Part shown: positions 53,315 to 64,000 of the stretch, one piece after another
Layout of the letters: each line of letters opens with the position of its first letter
Numbering within the stretch: the first letter of the stretch is position 1
NCBI GenBank assembly: GCA_022496185.1
Contig: WTXG01000027.1
Span: 1-64,000 of the forward strand
Direction of reading: 5' to 3'
Length of the DNA stretch: 64,000 nt
Source: Multifurca ochricompacta
Lineage: Eukaryota; Basidiomycota; Agaricomycetes; Russulales; Russulaceae
Translations under genes and position numbers: made by a program
Notes under the pieces: model-generated
The model's database searches: none
What the model saw: the letters and a program-made list of their open reading frames with translations, nothing else
What the model was told of the DNA's origin: nothing

Positions 53315-56300
53315 ATGGGAGTTATTGCCCAGGTACGCCCCAACCATGTGAAGGGAAATGGGTCTTGATGCATTGTTAAGGGGAAATCTTCGGCGACCCA
53401 TCTAGACAAATGTGGACTCTTTCTCTCTCTGAATTTGAAAAATACGACAGAGAGATAATTGAACGTTGGAAAGACGACACGAACGGCGTCCTCGTGTTTG
53501 TATGCACATCTTTCTGCGTGTCTATCCCTACATAAGTTGACTTTGACGTCAGACAGGTTTATTCTCTGCAACAGTCGCAGCATTCGTCATAGAGGGTTAC
53601 AAGATGCTCTCGATTGGTTCAGGAGACCAGACGGTTGCGTTACTTACTCTGATGTCACAACAACTCACCGGGATCTCAAATGGCGCTGTCCTGTCTCCAC
53701 CTCTGCCTCTGGATTCTTCACCATCCAACCTGCCCGCAGCTATCCGGGTTAACATCATGTGGCTTCTGAGCTTGTCTATCAGTATAACATGTGCTCTTCT
53801 GGCAACGTTGATCCAACAATGGGTGCGACGGTACATGGCACTTTCGTATCATCATGACATGCCCCACGAGCGTGCACGAGTACGCACCTACCTTTTCACA
53901 GGGATGGAACAATTTCGCATGAAGCACGCAGTGGAAGCGATCCCCATATTGCTCCACGTATCCGTATTTCTCTTCTTCACTGGCCTTGTGGACTTTTTCC
54001 TTTTGTTCAACAAAACTGTAGCATGGGTTTTCATCGGATGGGTCGGGCTCTTTGTATCGATATACACAGCAATGACCGTCATCCCGAACGTCTTTTTCAA
54101 CTGCCCCTACCGCACTCCATTCTCCGGTTTGTTTTGGAGATTAATGCATATGCTGTCCATTTTCGCATTGGTCCTCACAGATTCACTCGCCATCGCTCTT
54201 CATGCCTTCCTTACCTACATACTGGGCGGCATCTACAGGGGAGCTTCTACAAGTATCAGATCCCTTCCGCAGAAAGAGAAGCTCGTAAAGCAAATTACAG
54301 CCCATAGACATCGGTTCAACGAAGGATTACAGCGTTGCGTGGTATCCAGTGCAATCGACCCATCGTCATCAGTGGACAAAGAAGCGCTGATCTGGACACT
54401 TACGCAACTCGACGAGGACCAGGAGGTTGAAAGTTTCGTTTCCCGCATCCCTGGATTTTTCGACTCACGTATCGTCCCTAAAGCCTCGGCTACGATGCTC
54501 GGCCTCATGGATCCTTCACTCAGCGGTGGCGATTCCGTGCTTGCTGTGCGCCTTCGGGGTCTTCTAAAGACCTGCTTGCCAACCACATCTGGTTTGGACC
54601 CTGGTCTCCGCAAGACTCGTCTCTATGTTTGCCTCACGGCGATGTGGTACTATGTTAAGGCGTACAACCAGTCCGGCACAGAAGGTGTCCCCATGTCTAA
54701 ATATTTTCGGATGTTGTTTACCGACCAAGATGACATGAATATCCTTTTGGCAGACGAGGATATGCGTGCCAAAGTTGTGGTCCTTTGTATGGGATCGCTC
54801 CTTGTTGCAAGAATTATGGAGGAGATTCGTGGTCATACAGAGAATCCACAAGTATCTGATGGTGAACTTGTTTTTCTCAAGAAGGCCCTTGGCCCGCTTT
54901 GGCGGCTGGACCTGGCAAATCACAAGTCAACGGAGCTCACGAACTTGGACTCAATGATGAGCGAATTGGAGAAAGTTGCTGACCAACATCTACCTCAAGG
55001 CGAGACACTTGGCCCGGAAGTTATCGACACGATGAACATCTTGGCGGAGGATGTCCTCGAGAGCATTTCTTCTCGCTCCTCAGCGGAGTCCCAGGGATTC
55101 GACATATTGATTCTTGAACACGCCCGCAGGACGTTAGAGCGGTGTGTGTCGTTGTCCAAGCAGTGTGGCGCGGAAGGCCACCTCGGGGGCCTCATCAAAA
55201 ATGATGCACTGGATTCACTGGCCAAAATGCTTGGGGAACTCAACACCAAGCTAGAGCATCACGCAGCTTCGCATCCCCACTCCCAGCCGCATATCGAAAT
55301 TCCAGATGAGGGGATACAGCTGACAGCGAATGAAGACAATCACCCTCCACTGCAGATGACATTACCTAGTGCAACCACCGCCCCTTTGTCTGTGAACAAG
55401 GACGTCCTGACCTCGACGCTGAAGGAACTCGGTGAGGATGACGAATTCGAATTTTTTGTCACTCGCATCCCTGCCTTCTTTGATTCTGGTGTTATCTCTG
55501 ATACATCGACCATGCTTGATCTTATGGCCCCTTCAGACGGCAGCGACCCTACATTCGCCTTGCGTCTTCACAAACTCTTGAGGACGTGCCTTCCAGGGAA
55601 GTCTTCTTTGAGTCCCAATTCTCGCATACATCGCCTCCATGCCTGCCTTGCCGCCATCTGGTCTTACTCAAGGGCATATAGCAGGCCCGAATATCGGAAG
55701 ATATCTGTGCCTGAACATTTCCAAAACCTATTAACCGACCCAAACGACATGGATATTCTGTTGACAGACGAGGACGCGTGCGCGCGACTTTTAGCACTCT
55801 GCATCAACTCACTCCTTTTTATCAGAGTTTTAGAGGAGATTCGCCATCCGAAAGATGATCCGCGAATATCTGAGGGACAGTTGACCTTCTTGAACAGATC
55901 ACTCGGTTGCTCCTGGCAGCTGGACCTCCATATAGACAACCCCGGGCCGTGGAGCTTACCAATCTGGTTGCGATGTTGGACACTATAAAGACAATTGCTC
56001 ATCAAGAGGCGTCCCCCGTAGATAAACTCAGCCGAGAGATTTCGGAGACGCTGGACATTTTGGTGAAGGGTGCGCTGGAAAGCCTTTCCGAAGACCTGCC
56101 TTGGAGCGTTGGGGGTCCACGGCGTCAGCTATCGAACAGTCTGGTGAAATGTTGAGACGGCGTTTGTCGTCGCTTAAGCAACTGAGCTTAAATTCCCGTC
56201 TAGAAAGTATTTTGAAGAACGCTTCGTTCGATATGCTGGTCGAGAAGTTGGACGGTCTCAGCCTAAGCTCGCGCCGCCCAAGAGTCCATATCGCATATTC

Positions 56301-56525
56301 CACGCACAGTCGCCGCCTCACACCACCGCCCAAAGCTATTCCATTGAGGACATGCAGTCGGTGAACGAATCTCTGGCTCCAACGATCGAAGACCGCGCTT
56401 CTCGACCACCAGTGGAAGATGTATTTGGGCTGGATGGTCAACATTTGTCTATACCTGAACCAACCCTATACGGGGGGCAACGGCACTCGCCGGTGTCTGT
56501 GCCGCTAGGGTACCAACCGTATTGA
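53315..56525 (+). CDS. DUF6535-type membrane protein, internally duplicated, 3' end frameshifted
   Basis: The family is abundant in Agaricomycetes and its function is unknown. A possible start is ATG 53315; intron 1 53333-53380 and intron 2 53500-53552 are short GT-AG introns. Exon 2 (GDPSRQMWTLSLSEFEKYDREIIERWKDDTNGVLVF) joins exon 3 (TGLFSATVAAFVIEGYKML), giving the typical N-terminal signature. About four further hydrophobic segments follow in 53740-54240. The soluble part consists of two related repeats of about 230 residues (from about 54360 and 55390; RIPGFFDS/RIPAFFDS, LLKTCLP/LLRTCLP, MNILLADED/MDILLTDED). The frame breaks near 55943, again near 56115 and 56265, while homologous sequence continues to TGA 56523-56525. 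The indels are at C/G runs, so either decay or sequence error is possible. The true start may be further upstream. Confidence 0.75.
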
Positions 56526-59400
56526 TTCTATTGTAGCGTTCAACCTGAGGGGCACAAATGTAGGGGCTGGTTATAAATGAAAGTTCATGACGCTGAGACG
56601 AATTTCACGATTGTATCACCCACATATTACTCCGAGTCCGAGTCATAATAGGTCGATGTGGCTCAAATCGCCATTCCCTACAGAAGGTAACCGGCCTCAA
56701 AGAAGGCAGAACTGATAGGGAAGCCAAAGGTGGCTGACATTAAGTTTTTGAAGGGAAAAGAAGAGTGTCAGGGCTAAGAAGGGTTAACCTAAGTCGGGTT
56801 GGCCAGCAAAGCTGAGAAGAAACCTGCGACACTGAGCAGAGGTCGCGAGCAGGATATCGCCTGCAATGCCGCAACCCCGGGGCTCGGCTCGGATATATGG
56901 TTGGCCTAGAATGTCCAAACTTGAACATGACGGATAGGACAGAGATGGTTAAGGAAATCGGAGGAAGACCATACCAGATAACGGATGATGGGCGGAAAGG
57001 GGGAGGGTGTAATCGTTGGAAGGTGACGTGTCGGGCGATGCTAATCATATCCCATCTCCCATCTTTTGACCGTGTGCAGAAATAATGGTGACACGCACTG
57101 GCAAAAAGCCAAAGTTCTTCCTGCGATAAGTGAACGGGAACGCTTCTCCTATGCCCCTCGCCCTCTGCTGCCAAAGCCGTCGGATGCAATCGCAGGTTTC
57201 ATTCTTGTCGCCAGACGTGACATGAATGGTCATGCATGACCTTGCGTTACTAGTAGGTATCCTTCTCCATTGATACGTATAGACGCACATACACCAGGCT
57301 CTTCGTGCTACCAGATTCAAAAAAAAAGTAGGAAACAAAATATAAACCTGTTGAAATGGGGTGGTAAGCAACGGACCGGCTTTGTTCTTGTAGACTTTCT
57401 CATCCCAATCAACAAAAAAGCCCCCACTACTTGATCGTGGAAGCCATCACAGACGCGGGATGTCACAACACTGTTCCTAACAGAGCCCCCAGAGTTTAGC
57501 CTCCATGCTTTCATCCCCCTTACTTCAAGGTGGAATAAAGACGAGCGTCAGGTTCGTCGATCGATGGACATCTGGCAGGTTGTCACTTACAACGTTGGTT
57601 GAAAGAAGGGTGGTGGAGTGATGGGAGGGGGACTGGAGTTCCGTAGAGTCCTTGCCACGTCGGAATTGATCGCGGGATGGAGGTTCCTTGACTCCCGCAA
57701 CCGTCCCTGGGGCGCCAACTACAACGGCCGATCAATAGCGTCCTTCCTCAAGCGGAAGCAGGCACCCCGCTTTCCTTGCGCTTTCACGACCTGGAACATC
57801 TGTTTTGGTCCCACTGCCTTGCTACTGCCAGAGCCATTCACTGTACTGACCCTGGAGCATTTTCCCCGAAAAAGGCCGGTTGTACGACAGACTCTGTGTG
57901 GTCTTTAACCTCGTGGGCAGCATTAACATGGACTGACCCCTACACTGGATGGCTCTACCGGATCCACTCCTGTTGCACCCCAAAAACACACCCAATGTTG
58001 GAGTCTGCCTACTTGAGAAGGATTCAACGATGAGTGGACCAGGAGGCTCTGAAAGGGCTAGAGCTCCCGTACTTGAGAAACTAGCGTGTAAGATGCGCGC
58101 GCGTCACAAAGACCGTCCGGAATCGCAAGGTCTATATCAGTCCCTGGTCGGACATAAGGTATTATGGGACGGGATAACGTAAGGACGGGATAACGTATAC
58201 AAAGACCAGATTCATTTGCGCGTTATAGCGCGTGTGCCGTACACTGTATCTACTACACCGACTGCCGAGTGACCGCGGTGATAACTCGGAATGTTTGACA
58301 CGTAGCGTTATAGATACCCGTAGCGGAGGGAGCGTGGCCTAGGACCAGGATCTCATGACCGCGTTAGAATCGCAGAAGCCCCGTCTGAATGCCATGTCAT
58401 GAAGTCGATATCGACATTGATCGCATTGTACGAAGGGGTGATACCCAAAGTCGACAGCTTCCGCGGTAATCGTGAGAGAATCAAGAATCTGGACGGCTTC
58501 GAGTAAACACTATTGATCTGAACTGTGCCAAGATCGCGGGGTTATCGAAGTGACCAGACTGAACGGCCTGCTGTTCATGCACAGGGGCGTTTCTAACCCT
58601 CAAAAAGGAGAGTAATCGAGGCACATCGTATGGTATGGGACATCCAAAAGTTACAGACTCGAGCCATGACGGCACGACTACCCTCAATGGAAGGATGGTT
58701 CCAAGCTGTCTGTTGAGTTACCTCACTGATTGTGATTATGCAATAGATCAAGGTGGCTTGGGTTCAGACAACGAGCTTTGTGCGCGGGAAACATTTTTCC
58801 TGCCCACGTCATGCCATACAAGGATACAACGGTGGTGCACTCTCATGATGTGAAAGCACTGGTAACCGGTGAGGGACATGTATGACTGAATCCGCGGGAA
58901 GGCGTTATAGTATGATTGCGGGATAGGGATATTGCGTATAATAGATCACGGGGATGTCCGGTATCCGATTAAGCAAGACTTCCGGGTTCAGGTTTTCCGC
59001 TTGTCGGAGGCACGGGCCGATGGGGTAAGGAAAGTAAGTGTTCATCATGTTCATCGTTCATCGTTCATCGTTTCATCGTTCATCGTTCAATCAATCATCG
59101 AGGATTCGCAGACTGTTCCATGGTCGTGCTCCAGAGTGGAAATTCCATAAACTAGTCCGGCGCACTGACCTGATTTTCAGCTTGAGGAAGAATGCTGTGG
59201 TTAGTAGCGGCGGTACTGCTGGAAAGCCGGCGGTGCACAGAGGGCGGGGAAATTTCAAGATGTTCAAGATAGGATAAGGACTGGGCGGGTTTCCAAGGCT
59301 CACGTAATCGATGCGAATTAAATGACAAGCTTATCGAAAGGGGGAGGGAAGGAAAGAGGAGGATGAAGGAATGAAGGAAGAGAGGGAAGAGGGATGAGGG
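56526..59400. other. Gene-poor stretch between DUF6535 gene and TPS2-like gene
   Basis: About 2.9 kb with only short frames on both strands that resemble no family known to me. It includes a tandem GACGGGATAACGTA pair (about 58167-58197) and a TTCATCG simple repeat. I see no RNA gene and no TE signature such as LTR ends or inverted repeats. Confidence 0.5.
59041..59100. repeat. TTCATCG simple repeat
   Basis: An imperfect heptamer microsatellite: TTCATCG occurs about six times in 60 bp with one T insertion and a final ATCAATCATCG variation. Confidence 0.85.
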
Positions 59401-59404
59401 ATAA

Positions 59405-59588
59405 CTGAGGGGGTTAAGACACGTGTCGGAGGATGAATCTCCTTTTGCGTACTTGATCCTCTATTTCTTGCTTGTCCTCCTCTCGATAACCATCTCCTTA
59501 AGGCCCTATTTAATACCTCTTGTATCATTAACATCTGTCTTACCCCTCTCTTCCTCTCTTACTTCTATCATCTACTCTACTTTTACCC
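59405..59588 (+). promoter_or_regulatory. Putative promoter of the TPS2-like gene
   Basis: TATTTAAT (59507-59514) lies 75 bases before the ATG and is followed by a pyrimidine-rich tract (about 59536-59585), common ahead of fungal start codons. AGGGG at 59408-59412 and CCCCT at 59543-59547 match the yeast stress-response element core that controls trehalose genes; whether it works in this fungus is inference. Confidence 0.45.
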
Positions 59589-62500
59589 ATGGATAGTTTC
59601 CACGAGCCCCGTCGTGTCACTGAACCGATCAAGCTCGAGGACCTTAAAGCTGTAGTACTGGCTCGCGAGGCTGAATATCGCGCCAAGGGCATTCCCCTCT
59701 CTGGCCGTATCCTTCACGTATGCCATTATCTCCCTATTGTAGCCACTCTCCAAGCTTCGTCTCGTCCTGCCATCCTTTCCCCACCTGCCACTCCACCGCA
59801 ACAGTTGGCCGATATACCACTGTTATCATCTGTAACTGCTGTCCCAGCCTCTGCTAATACCCCAGAAACCAGCCCAAAGCCGAAATGGTCCCTCGCAGCA
59901 CGCCAGGGACATGCCGCCATGATCAGTGGTATTCGCTCACTATCAGCAACTCACGAGCAGGTCATCATCGGTTGGGCAGGTGACATTGAGAGCCCCAATA
60001 ACAACTCAGGCACGTCGCAGTCATCGTGTCATTTGTATCACATCGCTTGCTCATCTGGTCCCACCCATTTTTTCAGCCGGGGAGAAAAGTAAAGTCCCGT
60101 CCACTTCACTCTCCGAAGAGGATAAGGTGGCGCTCGAGGAAGAGATTGCGAACTTCAAGAGCGAGGACGACGACGCAAAGACAAAAACGAGTTATGTTCC
60201 TCTTTTGCTTGACGACAAGGTCGCCCACGGCCACTACGACGGGTATTGCAAACAGAGTAGATTCTGGATCATAGTTACCACTGACCTCCCGTATCCTGAC
60301 CGTTATGCCCTTTCAGCGCTTTGGCCGCTCTTCCACTATCTGCTCTGGCAAGATGTCTCACCCAACTCCCTCTCCGCGTCCTTCTCGGCAGACGAACATT
60401 GGGCTCCATACGAGCAGGCTAATGCCGCATTCGCGCGCAGAATAATGGATGTATACCGCCCTGGTGACCTCATCTGGGTGCACGACTATCACCTACTTCT
60501 CGTCCCCAAGTTGCTCCGTCTCATGCTCCCCGAGGTCTATGTTGGCCTTTTCGTCCATACTCCATGGCCGAGCAGTGAGTTTTCCGTTGCCTTCCGCGTG
60601 CGTATACAGGTGTTTTCTGGTCCGGTAAATATATAATTTGACATTCGCACGCTGCAGGTCGGAAGGAGATCTTAGATGGCATGCTTGGCGCCAATCTTGT
60701 GTGCTTCCAAACTTATTCATATTCGCGCCACTTCACGTCTTCCTGCGTGCGCGTCTGCGGCTATGAAGTTGCTGCGCGCGGTATTGACGTGCAAGGTCAC
60801 GTCACTGCTGTCATGCACACCCCCGTCGGCGTTGACGCGGAGCGCATCTCCCGCGATCTGTGAGTGCCGTTGTGCCGTTATATTCGACTTTCACACGCTC
60901 AAATGCGCTTTTAGCATGCGTCCGGGAATTCAGCCAAAGTTGCAGGCGCTGCTCAAGCTCTATGCCGGCAAAAAGATCATTATCGGACGTGACAAGCTCG
61001 ATGTCGTGAAGGGTGTTGTACAGAAGCTCCGTGCGTTCGCCAAGCTGCTGCATGAGTACCCCGAGTGGATTGGCCGGGTTGTGCTCATTCAGGTAACATC
61101 CCCTGCCCTTTCCGACTCGCCCAAACTCGAACGCCAAGTCAGCGAGCTCGTGAGCAGCATTAATGGCGAGTTTGGTAGTCTTGACTTCGTCCTGTGCATC
61201 ACTAGTACGTGTCTCCATTTATTTTCTTCATTGTCCAAAGGGCACTTACATGCTGCTCGCAGTCATCAGACGATTAAGAAAGACGAGTTCTATGCTCTGC
61301 TTGCGCTGCTGATCTTGGTGTGATCACCCCACTGCGCGACGGGATGAATACGACATCGATGGAGTTCGTCATTGCTCAAAGCAAAACGAAGCGATCCCCT
61401 CTCGTGCTGAGCGAGTTCATGGGTATCTCCTCCAATATGTCTGAAGCGCTCCAAATCAATCCGTGGAACCTTGATGTCCGTATACTTTATGTCCGCCCCC
61501 ACTTGCCCTTCGACTGACGTGTCACTTTTCCTACAGGACGTAGCTGCGGCTATGCACCGAGGATTATTAATGTCTCAGGCGGAAAAGGAGACGCGGCATA
61601 CCAAGTTGCACGGCGTCATTACGACGCATACATCGCAAACTTGGGCCATGAATCTCGTCAAGTTGCTGCTCGGAATCGTCGATGCTCAAGGTATCGCGCG
61701 TCAGACGCCAGTCTTACCAACACATCGTATGGTTGAGCGCTACTCCAGGGCAACCAAGCGCCTCTTTTTGCTCGACTATGATGTACGTTCGTTAGTTTAT
61801 TATCTTCTAAGGCCACTAACAGTGAGCCGTTATACTATAGGGTACCCTGGCACCGATCGTCAAGACACCATCGATGGCAGTACCCTCTGAGGACACGCTT
61901 ACGGCACTCATATCACTCTCCGCGGACCCGCGCAACCTCGTATACATCATCTCGGGCCGCGACGGTGCGTTCCTCGAGCAACATCTGGGGCACATTCGCG
62001 GTCTTGGCATGTCCGCTGAGCATGGCGGGTTCATACGTGCACCCGGCGCAGAGAAATGGACAAACTTCACTGAGAGCCTGGATATGAGCTGGATGGGCGA
62101 GGTGCTCGAGGTATTCAAGTACTATACGGAACGCACGACGGGCAGTCACATTGAGGTCAAGAAGAGCTCTATCACATGGCATTATCGTGCAACCGATCCG
62201 GAATGGGGGTGCGTGTGGTATATGAACGAGAACGAGATATATTTATGTATGCTGATCGGGAAATTTGCAGGCAATTCCAGTGCCGGCAGTGCCAGGATCT
62301 GCTCGAGAACAATGTTGCTCACAAGCGGCCGATCGAAGGTATTGCCATTTCCCATGTAACATTAGATCTAGGGGTTGCTGAGACGATTTATTTTATAGTG
62401 CTCGTGGGTAAGAAGAACCTCGAGGTTCGCCCAATTGCAATCAATAAAGGCGAGATTGTCAAGCGCATCCTATACTTAAACCCGGACGCCCAATTTGTGT

Positions 62501-62903
62501 TTTGCGCGGGCGATGACAAGGTTCGTATCTCGCTCACACTATCCTTCCTCGCCTCCCCCCGCCAGAGCCTTAATTAACGTTCCATTCTTCTTTCCCATTC
62601 CTCCTTCCGCACACGTGATAGACGGATGAGGACATGTTCCGCGCATTACAGTTCACGGAGTCATCACTGCCATACACGATGGACCCACCGTTATCTGTCT
62701 CTCTGGTCGCAGACGAAAAGATTCATACGCACCCGCGCGTGGAGCTGCAACTTACTCCGGAGGACTTTTTCACGACGGCTGTTGGACACGCTTCGAAGCG
62801 AACGTTAGCCAAGTGGCACGTGACGAGCCCACATGAGGTCGTTGCTGAGTTGTTACAACTTGCGGGCGTACAGAAGAAGGTCGAGAGCGATTCGCGGTTG
62901 TGA
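59589..62903 (+). CDS. TPS2: Trehalose-6-phosphate phosphatase (Tps2-like: GT20 plus HAD domains), one frameshift
   Basis: It would dephosphorylate trehalose 6-phosphate to trehalose in the cytosolic trehalose complex. The N-terminal GT20-like domain shows GRILHVCHYLP, HYDGYCKQT|LWPLFHYLLWQD, WVHDYHLLLVPKLLR, FVHTPWPSS, IGRDKLDVVKG and TPLRDGMNTTSMEFV. The C-terminal HAD phosphatase shows LLDYD|GTLAPIVKTP (nucleophile Asp), IISGRDG, AEHGGF, INKGEIVKRIL and CAGDDK|TDEDMFRAL. Introns read as 60028-60076, 60257-60316, 60575-60657, 60860-60914, 61209-61262 (donor uncertain), 61476-61536, 61783-61840, 62209-62270, 62339-62398, 62521-62621; about 890 residues, normal for Tps2. Oddities: one base appears missing near 61303 (ALL|AADLGVITPL is out of frame), and the usual EIFRCLP after PWPSS is not encoded. 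As in yeast Tps2, the GT20 part probably is not the catalytic synthase. Confidence 0.9.
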
Positions 62904-63780
62904 TGAGGGGGGAGGGAGACCCGTCAGCGCTTCAACGGACTCGTATGATGATAACGCAAACGCCTTGTGTAGAACACACCCTTCTTCGTCTCTTTTTCTT
63001 TTTCTCATCAGTATTTATAAACACGGCAAAACAAGGGGGTGGTGGCAATTATGTATCGTTTTTTACAGCAGATGTAGACAAACACAAAACAAAGTGGGTT
63101 GTTCAGATATAACAGTGCCCTTTGTTCTTTTTATACATTCTCCCTTTGTACGAAAAATGTTAGTAGTAGTAGCACCACGTCGCAGCGCGGCTACTGTTTC
63201 TTCGAGTGCATTTTTAGTGTGGCCTGGCCAATCAAGAATCCTGCGTGCGTACCCGCCGTCTACTGATTTTCAAAAACTTTTGAGTTCCGAGTCCTTCCGA
63301 ATGAGGTAATATAATGGCTGTGGCTTCCGAGCCACACCGGTCATTAAAATTTGATAAATAGACTTGTTATATACGGCTCACAAGCACCAGGACGAGGAAT
63401 GTAATGTCTTACACACGGGAGGGGGGGACATTCGATCCGTATAACATAATCGTAACGTAACATGCCTCGTTACTAAAAAGAATTAGAAAAAAGAAAACAT
63501 ACTGCCTATATTCTATGAGGCCAAGATTAGATCTAGTAGTAAAGGAAAGCAACAGTACACGCATATGCTATGTATCATTGTCAATAGACTCCTAATACAC
63601 CGGCTGCCGGTGTATAGTACCCCAATTCACGCGAGCCTCAAAACAAGATTGTCATTGCCTTAGCACTTATGCTCGGGAACTGGGGTTCCTGGGACACAGA
63701 CTTCATCCATATACTAAACTAATTCTGATTCTCCGGAATGCTCTCCGCAGTTTCAGTAGCAGATTGCCTAAATTAAAAGC
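62904..63780. other. Intergenic region after the TPS2-like gene
   Basis: About 880 bp holding the probable 3' UTR of the TPS2-like gene and the 3' UTR of the converging minus-strand gene. It is AT-rich around 63000-63180 and 63470-63560. The short frames in it are not supported by any recognisable similarity. Confidence 0.5.
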
Positions 63781-64000
63781 TCAGACAAACGGAATGAATA
63801 GTGAGCGGTTCACTGACACAGGCTCGCTGTTGTCTTGCAACTGTTGGGGCTCAGAGTTGGAATTGCCGAGAATTTGATCTTTGAGATCACGAGAGAGGGC
63901 GAATGCGCGCTGATATTGGTATTTAGACTCTGTCTGAGATGAGCTTTCCTCGGTGCCTAAACGGGAAACGAGATAATCTACGACAGGGGCAAACCGCTTT
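63781..64000 (-). CDS. C-terminal end of an unidentified gene
   Basis: An open minus-strand frame enters from the right edge and ends at TGA 63783-63781, giving 73 codons: KRFAPVVDYLVSRLGTEES ... KYQYQRAFALSRDLKDQILG ... ending NRSLFIPFV. The composition (an amphipathic, charged stretch, then Ser/Asn/Gln-rich sequence) looks like a real C-terminus, and it runs tail-to-tail with the TPS2-like gene. I do not recognise the family. Confidence 0.55.
   Translation of the reverse strand, partial: KRFAPVVDYLVSRLGTEESSSQTESKYQYQRAFALSRDLKDQILGNSNSEPQQLQDNSEPVSVNRSLFIPFV

Noticed and set aside
53014..53583. Minus-strand frame of 189 codons over MITE copy 2 and the DUF6535 5' exons
   Set aside because: It is antisense to exons with clear DUF6535 similarity and extends into the MITE.
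56740..57189. Minus-strand frame of 149 codons in the intergenic region
   Set aside because: Cys/Arg/Pro-rich without conserved motif, no splice or promoter support; overlapping frames exist on both strands.
58167..58197. Tandem GACGGGATAACGTA pair
   Set aside because: Only two copies, no related sequence nearby; most likely a small local duplication.
60575..60657. Treating 60636 as the end of a separate short gene
   Set aside because: The downstream exon continues the GT20 domain (RKEILDGMLGANLVCFQTYSYSRHF), so an intron explains the stop.

Overview
The window reads as a transposon-rich stretch of a basidiomycete (Agaricomycete-type) genome. Short 48-101 bp GT-AG introns, a DUF6535-type membrane protein gene, a Tps2-type trehalose-phosphatase gene and fungal chromovirus/Copia retroelements all point that way. 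I cannot name a species.

Layout. Positions 1-46448 are one nested retrotransposon cluster. I name four LTR families. GyA is a Ty3/Gypsy chromovirus with LTRs of about 580-600 bp and an extra zinc-knuckle ORF after pol. GyB is a second Gypsy chromovirus with LTRs of about 575 bp. CoA is Copia with LTRs of about 500 bp beginning TGTTGACA. CoB is Copia with LTRs of about 330 bp beginning TGTTGGAAG. Reading target-site duplications (TSDs) gives the order. An old minus-strand CoA (6330-6644) was hit by CoB-1 (+, ends 6329) and CoB-2 (-, 6645-10291). CoB-1 received GyA-1 (ends 4202), a GyB solo LTR (4554-5130) and a hAT-like element (5555-6142). CoB-2 received GyB (-, 10292-26648). GyB was hit by a hAT-like element (11177-12613), a complete CoA-1 (12754-19189), a GyA solo LTR, three CoA solo LTRs and CoA-2 (26649-30618). 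CoA-2 now abuts GyA-3 (+, 30619-45543), whose 5' LTR was split by GyA-2 (-, 31177-38640). At 45543-46449 rearranged junctions join a truncated GyA LTR, an inverted CoA head and a MULE-type DNA transposon (46449-51236). Two inverted copies of one hAT-like MITE lie at 51390-51891 and 52707-53182.

Host genes occupy the right end: a DUF6535 membrane protein gene (53315-56525, plus strand, internally duplicated, frameshifted at its 3' end), about 3 kb without a recognisable gene, an 11-exon Tps2-like gene (59589-62903, plus strand, one apparent frameshift), and the C-terminal end of an unknown minus-strand gene at the right edge.

The most unusual signal is in the Copia LTRs. In every CoA LTR and in both CoB LTRs a consensus spliceosomal intron lies just after the predicted transcription start. 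A second copy of the flanking exon sequences, joined exactly at the splice junction, lies about 17-19 bp further downstream. The two copies share variants in each LTR, as if the spliced 5' end of the RNA were repeatedly written back into the LTR. Second, GyA carries an 11-nt primer site complementary to its own predicted RNA 5' end, with a compensatory change between two copies (Tf1/sushi-type self-priming). Third, the two LTRs of GyA-2 differ at 11 positions and all 11 are CpG transitions, implying cytosine methylation of these elements.
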